NCBI GenBank assembly: GCA_025506515.1
Contig: CM046458.1
Span: forward strand, 47,281,390-47,345,389
Direction of reading: 5' to 3'
Length of the DNA: 64,000 nucleotides
DNA from: Flaveria trinervia
Taxonomy: Eukaryota; Streptophyta; Magnoliopsida; Asterales; Asteraceae
The notes beneath the pieces were generated by a model, which searched no databases, was not told the DNA's origin, and worked only from the letters and a program-made list of their open reading frames with translations. Positions 9,471 through 19,311 of the stretch are shown piece by piece; within the stretch, counting starts at the first letter, position 1; every line of letters begins with the position of its first letter. The translations under genes and the position numbers were made by a program.

Positions 9471-12400
9471 ATGGTCACCATGCAACTAAAACCTCGACAC
9501 AACTGTGTCGCACATCTCACCAAATCTCCATACTGGACCAAGTTCCACAACGCCATTGATTTAATGGTTCAGTCACCCTACAAAACGGCTTTTTTGGTAA
9601 ATCCCACCATATATGCCGAATCCCTTAACCAATTCTGGACAAACGTCACTCTAGTCTCTGAGGAGAATGACACAGAGTCTCTTCACTTGTTTGTCCATGG
9701 CCAAAAAGTGGTCATCACTCCAGACACTCTTCGCCAAACCCTTAATCTGGATGATGCCACTTTCCCAACTGGTTATCCAAAGGGCACAACAGATCAATCA
9801 TTTGCCCACCATGGATACCAGGGTAACCTGAGTGCATCTACCATACTGAAGAAACATTTCCCGGATGCCGAACGTCTCATATTTCATATGGTAAATGTAT
9901 GCCTTGCCTCCAAGACTTCATCATGGGATCAAATGTCCACAAGTGGCAACAGGTAATGTACTCCATCCTTGAGCAACAACCTTTAAATTTTTCTGAAATA
10001 CTATTTTTAGAGCTAAGGATATGGCCCAAAACAAACTGCTAACCGTTGGATATTATATCCTCGGTTCATAATGGCCATAATTGAAAACCAGCTTCAAGCT
10101 GAGGGACTTGTTGGCCTAGGAGTCCCTGCTATGGCTGTACTGCCGGAAGTATACTCCCAGCACAACTCTGACCAATCACTCAAAATGGCTGCCAAGCTGC
10201 GCAAACCCACGCAGCTAGAACCCACAGCCACCACCTCCAAATCCAATGTCCCCACCAAACCCACTAAAAAGAAGACAAAAAAGGCTACTCAGGGAAATGA
10301 GTCCCCTGAGGATGCCCCTGCAAACAAATGCAAGCTATATCCACTGGTTATAACCCCCTAGTGGATACAAGGACTCACCAGCCACAGCCGCTCAGGATTC
10401 CTCTCAAAAGAAGCCTGCAGCAACCACAGAAGGGGTACCCACAAATCTGGGATCTTCCTCATTTGAGGAGATTGCCATTGAAGAGCACCATTCTCCCTAG
10501 GTGCACACTGCTTTTACCCCATCTCCCCATGCAACCACCCCCAAAGTCCAACCATTATCATTGCAAACGTGCTGACTCAGCTGCATGCCTCTCCTCCTCC
10601 CCAAAAACCACCAACAAAGGGGAGAACCACAGCTATTGAGGACGAGGATCACCATGCTTCTGACAACCCACAGCATCAGGGTTTACACGATCTATCTCTT
10701 GGTGTGGATATAGAGATTAGAACATCTAGTGAGGCTGCCACCTCTTCTGAATCAGCACATGATCAGAATGAGGCTGGTAACACAGCTAAGACCTCACTAG
10801 AGGCAACAGCTGATGAAGGACATAGTCCTGAGGCTGGAAGTCCCCAGTTCCAAGAAAAAGGGGCACATGCTAAAACTGGTCTACACCCAGTGCATGTACA
10901 TCCTGCTACAAGCAGGAGGTCAGGTGATTCAGCATCTGCTGATGATGACCTGGGCTTTTTATGATGTTCTGGCCCAGAACACAATCTTGAGGAATAAGTC
11001 AGTAGACTACAAAGACTACTTGACCAATTCTCTCAAGAAGCAAGTCCATCTGCCACCAACATAAACCCACAGATGGCACCTTCACCTGAAGGTCTCCCAC
11101 ACACTCAGCCACTCAAAACTCCCACGCCACCAGCTTCTGTTTCTGGCACTGCTTCTCAGGGACAGAACCCCTCTGAGCAAACAGTTGCTATCTTTCAGCA
11201 AACCCTACCTCTCATCACCCCAATGATCACAGACATTGTGATCAAAACCATGGATGAGAGGCTTCCCTCAATCATACAACACCTGGTGGAGGAGATTGTG
11301 AGCACAAGGCTTTCTGCTACTCAAACCCTTGCAACCAATGCAACCAAAAAAGGGAGAGTCAGTCTCAGTGAAAGCAAAGAGGAAGAGCAAACTGAAAGAA
11401 AAGGAAACTTGAGAAGGAAGAAGAGTCTGTGAAGGGAACCGAAAATGATCAAGTGGGTGAAAGTCACAAAGACTTTCATGTCACATATAAGAAGAGGAAG
11501 GGTGAAGGAAAAGAGAAAGAACTCCAACTCGATGAGATGATCAAAATGGCAGATGCTACACATAGTAAATCAATGGATGCCATTATTGATCAACTGTATA
11601 GACAAGGGTTCAATACGGCACAGCTTGACTCAGAGATCAGGAGACCTGAAGTTGAAGAAATTAACTCAAGATGGGCAAGTTATGTTGCATTAGAAGAGAG
11701 AGACTAGAGATCATGATCAGATTCATTGCAAAATATCTTGGGAGATCATTGATCGAGATTAAATCATGGACCAGTGACAGTATCTTGGCCATAACCTCCA
11801 AGATCTGTCCGTCTGAAGCATACACTAAGGGTTTAGTAGTCGAAGCTTTGAATGAAGTAGGAGCAGGGAGCAGGATGAGCTAGCCAAACACTCAAAAGCC
11901 ACACTCCTCTAAAATGCTAACTCGGCCTGTCAACATTCCCTCTCCAAAACAACCACAACCACAACCCACAAAACCAACTCCCTTACCCTCTAAACCAACA
12001 GCGATGATGCACCCAAGAAGAAGAAGAGAAGGGTGTTGAGGCTAGAAGAAGAAGAAGAAGAGGATGATGTGGAAGAAGATAGGCTGCCTCTGTCTGCAGT
12101 CCTAACATTGCCTAAAGCCAAACCCATTCCATCACTCCCACCTCACAGATGGAAACTGTGAGAGTAAAGATTGAAGAAGAGCAGCAGCAAAGGCTTCATG
12201 ACGATGAGATGTTGAAAAGCATCGACAAAACTTATGCTGCTTCTTCATCAATAATTAGTATGAAGAAAGAAGCTCTGAGGTTGTACACCCTTGCCAACAC
12301 ATTTCAATATCAGAAGGAAAAGGTGAGAGTATGGCCTGATCCTAGGGTGGCTCACAGGATTGTAAAGAAAGACATTCCTTCGAGATACAAGGGCCAAGTA

Positions 12401-12793
12401 AAAAGGATCGTAGATGAAGAGATCACAGTGGTCCTTGTAGTATCACCCTGGGAGATTGTAGAAGATTTCAAGAAGGCCTATGAGACTAAACAGCCACCCC
12501 AAAAGATGTTAGAGAACAGAGTTATTAAAAATGGGTTAGTCTACAAGAGGCTTGAGAACTTCAAACAAAATGTGCTCAGTCTGTTACTTGAAGGGACTCA
12601 TCCTGATGAGTTTGCATACAGACAGATTACAACAGTTGAGCTCAAAAATGGCAAACAGGCCAAGTACATCTCAGAGCTGTATGGGCGTGAAGGATTGTTT
12701 GATGGTGAAGCTGAGAACCTAACCATGGAAGAACAAATTATGTTTCTCAGAGCATACACCAGAGAATCCTATAGGCTTATACATGGGAAGTGA
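9471..12793 (+). pseudogene. Env-like third ORF of copia-1, frameshifted
   Basis: The extra ORF characteristic of Sireviruses. Its function is unknown, and the name env-like reflects position only. The ATG at 9471 follows a leader with a TATA-like box. The N-terminal domain (9471-9956) reads cleanly with YWTKFHNAIDLMV, NQFWTNVTL and LKKHFPDAERLIFHMVNVCLA. A low-complexity Pro/Ser/Thr/Lys-rich middle (10071-11100) is broken several times. A helical stretch follows (11160-11320, TLPLITPMITDIVIKTMDERLPS), then a charged coiled-coil-like segment (11430-11700). The conserved C-terminal domain (12149-12793) ends RLIHGK and a TGA. I see no clear signal peptide or transmembrane helix. Homologues are at 1-1093 and 19312-22825. 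Confidence 0.75.
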
Positions 12794-13000
12794 GTCTCAT
12801 GGATGGGGGAACAGCTCAGTGTCCAATTCCCCAATACAGAGCTCCCATCCATACATTGCCAACCAAATCATCAGAGACTCATTCCCAAGCCAGTGCTTAT
12901 ATGGGTCATCTTCTCAATTGATCAAGAAGGAAAAAGACCAACCATTCTGCCAACAATAAGTGGGACCTTAATAAAGTTAAAGGTTTTGGCTGCATTGGTT

Positions 13001-13011
13001 CAGGGGGAGTT
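13001..13011 (+). promoter_or_regulatory. Polypurine tract of copia-1
   Basis: CAGGGGGAG lies directly before the 3' LTR start TGTTGGACC and matches the tract at 1301-1309. It primes plus-strand synthesis. Confidence 0.8.
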
Positions 13012-13937
13012 TGTTGGACCAAAAGAACCAATGAGCCAGATCAGAAAAACCTTTAAGTCCCACAGACGTCACAACAACTACTGAAGACCACAACAGCTGA
13101 AGACAACAGCTGATTACAAAGTCTGAAGACAAGTGCTGAAGACAAAGTGTGAAGACAAGTGCTGAAGACAAAGTCTGAAGACAAGTGCTGAAGACAAAGT
13201 CTGAAGACAAGTGCTGAAGACAAAGTCTGAAGACAAGTGCTGAAGACAAAGTCTGAAGACAAGTGCTGAAGACAAAGTCTGAAGACACAAGTGCTGAAGA
13301 CAAAGTCTGAAGACACAAGTGCTGAAGACCAAAGTATCATATGTTGTCACAACAGTTGAAGAGGTCTTCTTCAGTAGTTGTGACGGTTTACCTTTCAGTA
13401 GTTTTATGTTTTATCTGTTCAGTAGTTTGACACAACAGCTGAAGAATACTTCTCCAGTTGTTGTGCTTATCAGTAGTTTTATGTTTTTCAGTAGTTTTGT
13501 AAAACGACTGAAGAGCTTGTTCTTCAGTCGTTGTAGTTCAGTAGTTTCTTATCAGTAGTTTTAGTAGTTTCTTATCAGTAGTTTCATATTTTGTACTTAA
13601 CACTCTGATATGTTCTCAGTAGTTGTGAACATTTCAGTAGTTTGTTAAGAGTTAGTTATTTTTGTAATAGATCTGCCAGTTGTCACTTTCCCGTGATAAC
13701 AGCAGCGATTGCACTCTATATAAGGAGTGTCAACCTATTGTAATGTGAGAATGATTTGATCAGAAATATTCGATATATAGAAACATTCCTTGTTACAGAA
13801 ATATATTCTCTCGTTATAACCATATTTTTTCTTAAAGCATACGAGTATCAAATTCTTGCTACAATTTGTCTAATTCTTGTTCTTATTCCGCTGCGTTACG
13901 CTCTATTACATCAAACTTGTGATCACTGATCCTGACA
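13012..13937 (+). repeat. 3' LTR of copia-1
   Basis: A 926-bp LTR beginning TGTTGGACC and ending CTGACA. It is related to 1312-2234 but visibly diverged, with different repeat content in the first third. A TATATAAG box is at 13717-13724. The degenerate hairpin upstream of it (TGTCACTTTCCCGTGATAACA) corresponds to the perfect hairpin in the other LTR. Confidence 0.85.
13115..13330 (+). repeat. 26-bp minisatellite inside the 3' LTR of copia-1
   Basis: About eight tandem units of GTGCTGAAGACAAAGTCT plus GAAGACAA. The period is 26 bp for most units and 28 bp for the last two, which gain a CA. The 5' LTR at 1312-2234 has only scattered CTGAAGACAAAG words, so the expansion occurred in this copy. 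Open frames on the minus strand through it are a by-product of the repeat. Confidence 0.9.
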
Positions 13938-14842
13938 AACTTCCTTGATGAACATATCAGCCAACCTCTCAGATGAATATGTCTCACGGATCGGTAGGAA
14001 GTGAGCACTGTTCGTCAAGCGGTCAACAATCACCATATGGCATCATACCCTTTTGGGGTACGCGGCAGCTTCGTGATGAAATCCATGGTGATGTGCTGCC
14101 ACTTCCATTCCGGTATATCCAAAGGTTGGATGTTCCCATACGGCTTTTGATGTTTGGCCTTCACCTGTAAGCAAGTAAGGCACTTACTCACGTACTCCAC
14201 CACGTTGTGTTTCATACCAGGCCACCAATAATCTTTCTTCATGTCTTGATACATCTTTGTGGCACCTGGATGAATGGAGTATCGAGTCTTGTGAGCTTCA
14301 TCCATAATCTTCACCCGTAGATCCCCAAAACAAGGAATCCACGTTCTCCCTAATCGAGTTATAACACCAAGCGTGTTTTCACCTAATTCCGCGACCAGAC
14401 CTCTCATCCTCTCAGAGTTAAGATGATCTTTTTTCAGTGCCTCATCTTGAAGCTCTTTGACTTGCTTCATCACATCAGAGGTCATGATCAGCTGATATGT
14501 TTTCATCCGAATCAGTTCGGGCCTCTCCTTTCGGCTAAGGGCATCAGCTACCACGTTGGTTTTGCCCGGATGGTAATGGATCTCACAATCATAGTCCTTT
14601 ATAAGCTCCAACCATCATCTCTACCTCATATTCAGGTCCTTCTGCTCAAAGAAGTACTTTAAGCTCTTGCGGTCAGTGAAGATGATGCACTTCGTTCCGT
14701 ACAGATAGTGCCTCCAAATCTTTAGTGTAAAGACCACGGCTGCTAGCTCCAAGTCATGAGTAGGATAATTGACCTCATGAACCTTTAACTGCCGGGATGC
14801 ATAAGCTATAACCTTCCCTCTTTGCATTAACACGCATCCCAA
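13938..14842 (-). pseudogene. pol: RNase H and integrase N-terminal part of gypsy-1
   Basis: RNase H segment 14621-14842 shows LEL and FTDRKSLKYFFEQKDLNMR. The frame then meets TAG (14621-14623) and TGA (14615-14617), both where related copies have Gln and Arg codons, consistent with C-to-T decay. The next segment (14030-14611) has NVVADALSRK, the zinc-binding region around SIHPG and CLTCLQVKAKHQ, and the first integrase core stretch ITMDFITKLPRTPKG. Frame is lost again near 14030. Sequence up to 13938 still resembles the SAHFLPIRETY region before copia-1 cuts in. The second and third catalytic residues are therefore missing from the window. Confidence 0.85.
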
Positions 14843-15870
14843 CCCCGAGTAGGAACATCAGAATAAACTTCCAGATCTTCACTTCCATCAGGTAATGACA
14901 GAATAGGAGCTTGAGTCAATCTCGCCTTCAATTCTTCGAAGGCCTTCTCTTGAGCTTGACCCCATATAAACTTCACATTCTTTCGGGTCAACTTGTTAGT
15001 GGAGAAGCAATCTTAGATGTCTTGGATAAACCTTCTATAATTGCCCGCCAAACCCAAGAAGCTACGAATATCGGATGGCATCTTAGGAGACTTCCATTGC
15101 ATCACTGCCTCCACCTTAGCCGGGTCCACCATAATCCCATCGGGATTTACCACATGACCCAAGAACTGAATTTCGCGCAATTAGAACGCGCACTTGGAGA
15201 ATTTTGCATACAAATTCTCCCTCCTTATTGTCTCCAGAACCTCCCGATGTGACCGGCATGCTCAATCTCACTCTTTGAATAAATCGGGATATCATCAATA
15301 AACACAATCACTAATTTATCCAACATCGGCCGACACACCCGATTCATCAGATCCATAAAAGCGGTTGGCGCATTGGTCAAACCAAAAGACATGACAAGAA
15401 ACTCGTAGTGACCGTAGCGCGTGCGAAAAGCTATTTTACGAATATCTTGCTCCTTCACCTTCAACTGATCGTACCCAGATCGAAGATCTATCCTTGAAAA
15501 CCAACTGGAACCTTGAAGCTGATCGAACAAATCATCTATTCTCGGTAAGGGGTATCGGTTCTTCACCGTCAGCTTGTTCAACTCACGGTAGTCAATGCAC
15601 ATCCTCATGCTACCATCTTTCTTCTTCACGAAAAGGACCGGAGCACCCCAAGGAGAGATACTTGGTCTGATAAACCCCTTATCCAGCAGCTCTGCCAACT
15701 ACTTCATTAACTCCTTCATCTCAGTCGGAGCCAACCGATACAGTGCCTTGGTAACAGGTTGGGTACCTAGTATCAGATCAATCTGAAACTCAATCTCTCT
15801 GTCAGGTGGCACTCTTGATAAGTCCTCTAGGAACACGTCTGGGAAATCAACCATAATGGTACATTAGACA
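14843..15870 (-). pseudogene. pol: Reverse transcriptase of gypsy-1
   Basis: The best frame is 15225-15698. It has GFIRPSISPWGAPVLFVKKK, CIDYRELNKLT, NRYPLPRIDDLFDQLQ, FGLTNAPTAFMDLMNRV and the catalytic box VIVFIDDIPIYSKS (F-I-D-D). The upstream frame is interrupted by a stop near 15700, and the downstream thumb and connection region (14843-15224) is split across frames. The homologue in gypsy-3 (58841-59749) is open through the same domains. Confidence 0.88.
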
Positions 15871-15910
15871 GTTGTGGTGTTGGTGTATCTACATCCTTTA
15901 CATAGGCCAA

Positions 15911-16330
15911 CTAGGCATTACATCCACGCCTCATACACCTTCCTGCCACCGCCATCAATATCACCTTCAGAATCGTAGTAACCCAATCCCCATAAACCAT
16001 CACTGAACTACCGTCAGGTACTGTCAAACAAATCATCTTCTTGCAACACATAATGTTCGCCTCGGAGTCCACCAACCAATCCATCCCATGGACCAAATCA
16101 AAACCACCTAAGGTCATCACGAATGGTCTAACAGGAAACTTATGACCTTCTAGCTCCACATCACAATTCTCTATCATCTTAAAGATCCTGGTAGACTTAC
16201 CTATGGCAGTTTCTACATCGAAGGGCGCATCAACACGTCTACTACTAATAGGCACCTTAGCACAGAAAGCAGACGAAATAAACTTTTACTGGCACCCGAA
16301 TCAAATAACACAGAAGCTAAAGTTTGGTTT
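15911..16330 (-). pseudogene. pol: Aspartic protease of gypsy-1
   Basis: Cleaves the polyprotein. The active site VLFDSGASKSLF is intact at the end of the gag-side frame (about 16290-16325). A frameshift near 16255 moves the remainder to a second frame with FDLVHGMDWLVD (about 16070-16110), the conserved GMDWL block that follows the protease fold in gypsy elements. Confidence 0.8.
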
Positions 16331-17663
16331 ACTAGAAACGTACCGGAGACAACATCAGGGTTCGTCCTAGCTTCCTCTTGTGTCATAGTGAATGCCCTGG
16401 TGCTCGCCCTTGGTCCTTCACTCCTCGTCTTCTTCGCCCCGGAACCCTCAGCCCTTGGCTTCTTACAATCATTACCCATATGACCACTTTCTCCATAGTT
16501 GAAACACCTCACACCCCTGCAATCTCTAGCCATATGACCAGTCTTCCCACATTTGAAACAAACATTCAACCCCCATCTACACTCGCCACCGTGCTCCTTC
16601 CCACACTTGCCACACTTTTTCGATCCCATATCAGGTGTGGCTACACGGAGGTCATCCACCCGTGCCTTCTTGTTACTCGTCGAGGCACCACTCTGAACAA
16701 ACCTCTTCCCATTCTAGTTTCTATCACCTCCACCCTTCCGACTACCTTCAGCCACCACCACTACAGCCCTCTTGTCATATAACCTCCCTGCCAAATCCAC
16801 CACCGACCTAAACGTGCTCGGTCGGGCGGCCATCATATGCCCGCGAATATCCGCCGGCAAACCCTAAATGCACCTCTTAATCTTCCGTGACAAAGGCGTC
16901 ACCTGATCCGGCACCAGACGTTCCATCTCGTTGAACTTTGTGGTGTACTGTTGGTGTATCATGTTTCCCGCCTCAAGCTGCAATAATTCTCTCTCAACCT
17001 TATCCATTTCTTTATGAGGGCAGAACTCCTCAATCACCAGCTTTTTCAGTTCAGACCATCTCATCCTCCGATTGCCCGACTACCCTCGGCTTGGACTATG
17101 TTGTCCCACCAGCATAGAGCCGAGTCCACAAAAGAGTGGGTAGCAAACTTCACCTTCTGGTCCTCCCGACACTCACTAATATCAAGAACAACCTCCATTT
17201 CCCTCACCCACGGGTGAGCAGCAGCAGTAGTGCCGTTTCCATCAAAAGTTGGGGGCTTGCATCTCATAAACACCCCATAGTTACAGCCTCGTGCCGCCTC
17301 TGGCGCAGGCTCTTCTTCTTCCTCCTCTTCATCATCAGAGGGAACCGTTTCCGACTACGGTTGCTCCCATCCTCCCAAGGACCTGTTTCTCTCCTTTCTT
17401 TCCCCTTCTCGTATTGCTTTAATCACTTCGGTCACCACAGATGGTAAGATTGTTTGCATGACCTGATGAACTTCTTCAACAACAGCCTCCTTCACTGAGG
17501 CTCTCAGATTGGCACTCTCGTCGCCACCCTCCAGATGAGGGGTCTCTGGTTCTTCAGGAACCACCTTTTCCATTTTGGGTCTTCTTCTCTTGGGTCGCGG
17601 CTAAGTACCAAGCCCATCACGACCACCTCCACGAGAGGCTTTCAAAGATCTACCACCGGCCAT
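16213..17663 (-). pseudogene. gag: Gag of gypsy-1 with three zinc knuckles
   Basis: The start is the ATG at 17663 (MAGGRSLKASRGGG), downstream of the PBS. The retrotransposon gag domain is visible as CKPPTFDGNG, MEVVLDISECRE and CWWDNIV (17061-17273), and as LKKLVIEEFCP with LLQLEAGNM (16864-17064). In-frame stops separate the pieces. The nucleocapsid (16480-16640) has CGKCGKEHGGEC, CFKCGKTGHMARDC and CFNYGESGHMGNDC. The third has lost its second Cys to Tyr. An acidic EEEEEE run lies near 17320. Confidence 0.8.
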
Positions 17664-17994
17664 CACACACCACTGAAAGATTCAAACACCAACACGGTCA
17701 TTCAAGGGAACAGCTCAGTTTATGTCAAGTATAGTAAGTCTCTAATTACAGTGGCCAGTTGTGATTAGCCACTTACTTTACTCTTCACACCCCGAGCATT
17801 ACCTATCCTGACTACATCAGTATTTAAATGTACATACAACACATAACACATACCATACGCACTTAAAACCGGTTAACTTTACGAAAATACCTGATGGCAC
17901 GTAGCTACTCAAATTGGCATCCCATTCCCTTTCCGTCCCATTCTCAGTTTAAGTTAAGGTTTATTTTGAAAATATACCAATTTCACTTAAACTT

Positions 17995-18009
17995 TGGCTC
18001 TAATACCAA
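17995..18009 (-). other. Primer-binding site of gypsy-1
   Basis: On the minus strand it reads TTGGTATTAGAGCC, two bases from the LTR end at 18012. It is an initiator tRNA-Met type site with one difference from TGGTATCAGAGCC. Confidence 0.8.
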
Positions 18010-18011
18010 CT

Positions 18012-18386
18012 TGTAAGGCCCCATTCCCGGGACGCTTACAGCTGGATCCTCATCGCACATAAAACATATAGTTACTTTTCTTTTACACAAATATCACAGC
18101 GGAAACATTCAAAAATGACATCTCGTTACATTATAAAAACTTTTGCAAAATAATACATCATAATTCAATTACAAAACCCTAGTTGTATTACATCACAAAA
18201 GTATTATAAACACGGATGCCATCCCAAAAGAGCTGAGTAGCCGCCCCGTGCCATCCTCAGCAACTATTACCTGCCAACTGGAAACACATCAAAGTCAGCG
18301 TTGCTGAGTGAGTTCTAGTTTTATAATAAAACATACTTTTCTTCCATTAAAACCGTTCTTTACTTTCCTGTGATCATATAACATAC
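18012..18386 (-). repeat. Truncated 5' LTR of gypsy-1
   Basis: Only the last 375 bp of the LTR remain. On the + strand it begins TGTAAGGCCCC and continues parallel to 47502 onward, sharing the TGAGTGAGTTCTAGTTTTATAA segment. It stops at CATAC (18382-18386) where the copia-2 LTR begins. Confidence 0.8.
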
Positions 18387-19169
18387 TGTTAGGATCAGTG
18401 ATTTAAGTTTGATCAATTAGAGTAGATTGCAGCGGAATTCAAACAATGAATTAGACAATTTAGCAAGAACTCAATTGATATTCAATGGAATAGTACACGG
18501 TTATAGAGAGAGAGAGAATTCTGCAAAAGGAATATTTCATTCAAATGCTTTCGTGGTGGCTGAAAGTCACACAGTTACAATTAGGTCAACATTCCTTATA
18601 TATGGAATGTGATGTCTGCTGATGTCACTTGATAGTGACATCTAACAGAATTATACAAACAACTAAAATTATGCAAACTACTGAGAATGTTCTCAACAAC
18701 TGATCACATCTCAGAGAATGCTAAGTACAAGAACATAAAACTACTGAACTAAAACTACTGAAACTATAAACTACTGAAAGGTAAATTACAAGTACTGAAA
18801 AGGAAAACCATCACAACTACTGAAGTTAATAACTTCAGCTGTTGTGACAAATACTGATCACTCTGGTCTTCAGTCTTTGTCTTTAGTCTTTGTTCTTCAG
18901 ACTTCTATTTCAGACGTTGTCTTCAGCTGATAGCTTCAGACTTTGTCTTCAGTACTTTACTTTCAGACTTTGTCTTCAGTTCTTTACTTTCAGACTTTGT
19001 CTTCAGTACTTTACTTTCACACTTTGTTTTTAGTAGAAATCTTCAGATCTTGTCTTCAGACCTGTAATCAGCTGATGTCTTTAGCTGTTGTGATCTTCTT
19101 CAGCAGTTGTAATGTCTGTGGGACTTAGAGGTTTTTCTGATCAGGCTCATTGGTTCTTTTGGTCCAACA
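18387..19169 (-). repeat. 3' LTR of copia-2
   Basis: A 783-bp LTR. On the minus strand it starts TGTTGGACCAAAAGAACC at 19169 and ends ATCCTAACA at 18387. It is of the same family as 1312-2234 and 13012-13937 but shorter. It has a perfect 9-bp hairpin at 18621-18642 (GATGTCACT, TGAT, AGTGACATC) and a TATATAAGG box near 18594-18605. A short tandem stretch of TTTCAGACTTTGTCTTCAGT words lies at 18905-19030. Confidence 0.85.
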
Positions 19170-19183
19170 AACTCCCCCTGAAC
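19170..19183 (-). promoter_or_regulatory. Polypurine tract of copia-2
   Basis: The minus strand reads CAGGGGGAGTT directly before the LTR start at 19169, as in copia-1. The 19184-19311 stretch between it and the env-like stop is untranslated. Confidence 0.8.
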
Positions 19184-19311
19184 CAATACAGCCAAAACCT
19201 CTAAGTTTATTGATGATCCCACTTATTCTTTGGTAGAAACACCCTCTTGATCAGCTTCAGAGGTAATCATGTAAGCGCAGGCCGAGAAAAGGTTTCTGAT
19301 CTTTTGATTAG

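Larger units (their letters stand above)
1312..13937 (+). mobile_element. Copia-1: degenerate Sirevirus-like Ty1/copia element
   Basis: Order is LTR (1312-2234), tRNA-Met PBS, gag, protease, integrase, RT, RNase H, palindrome-rich spacer, env-like ORF, polypurine tract, LTR (13012-13937). The integrase-before-RT order places it in Ty1/copia. The long gag with two CCHC knuckles and a long extra ORF after pol match the SIRE/Maximus (Sirevirus) lineage. All frames carry frameshifts and stops, so this copy cannot be autonomous. The 3' LTR abuts a gypsy integrase (AACTT at 13938-13942 is the candidate target site). The other target-site copy would lie left of the window because the 5' LTR is shared with an upstream element. 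Confidence 0.88.
13938..18386 (-). mobile_element. Gypsy-1: degenerate Ty3/gypsy element, truncated at both sides
   Basis: A minus-strand element reading from the right: 5' LTR piece (18012-18386), PBS, gag, protease, RT, RNase H, integrase. Integrase after RT is the gypsy order. Copia-1 interrupts the integrase at 13938 and copia-2 interrupts the LTR at 18387. The LTR belongs to the same family as the 2.2-kb LTR at 47502-49719, sharing the end TGTAAGGCCCCATTCCCGG on the + strand. The pol sequence resembles Tekay/Del chromoviruses. Confidence 0.85.

Noticed and set aside
13115..13330. Possible CRISPR-like array
   Set aside because: Units are contiguous with no unique spacers, and the window is plant DNA within an LTR.
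12977..13350. Three overlapping minus-strand open frames of about 80-110 codons
   Set aside because: They are translations of the 26-bp LTR minisatellite. Period and composition explain the open frames.
16378..17447. Several + strand frames of 67-134 codons
   Set aside because: They are antisense to the gypsy-1 gag, whose zinc knuckles and gag motifs are on the minus strand.
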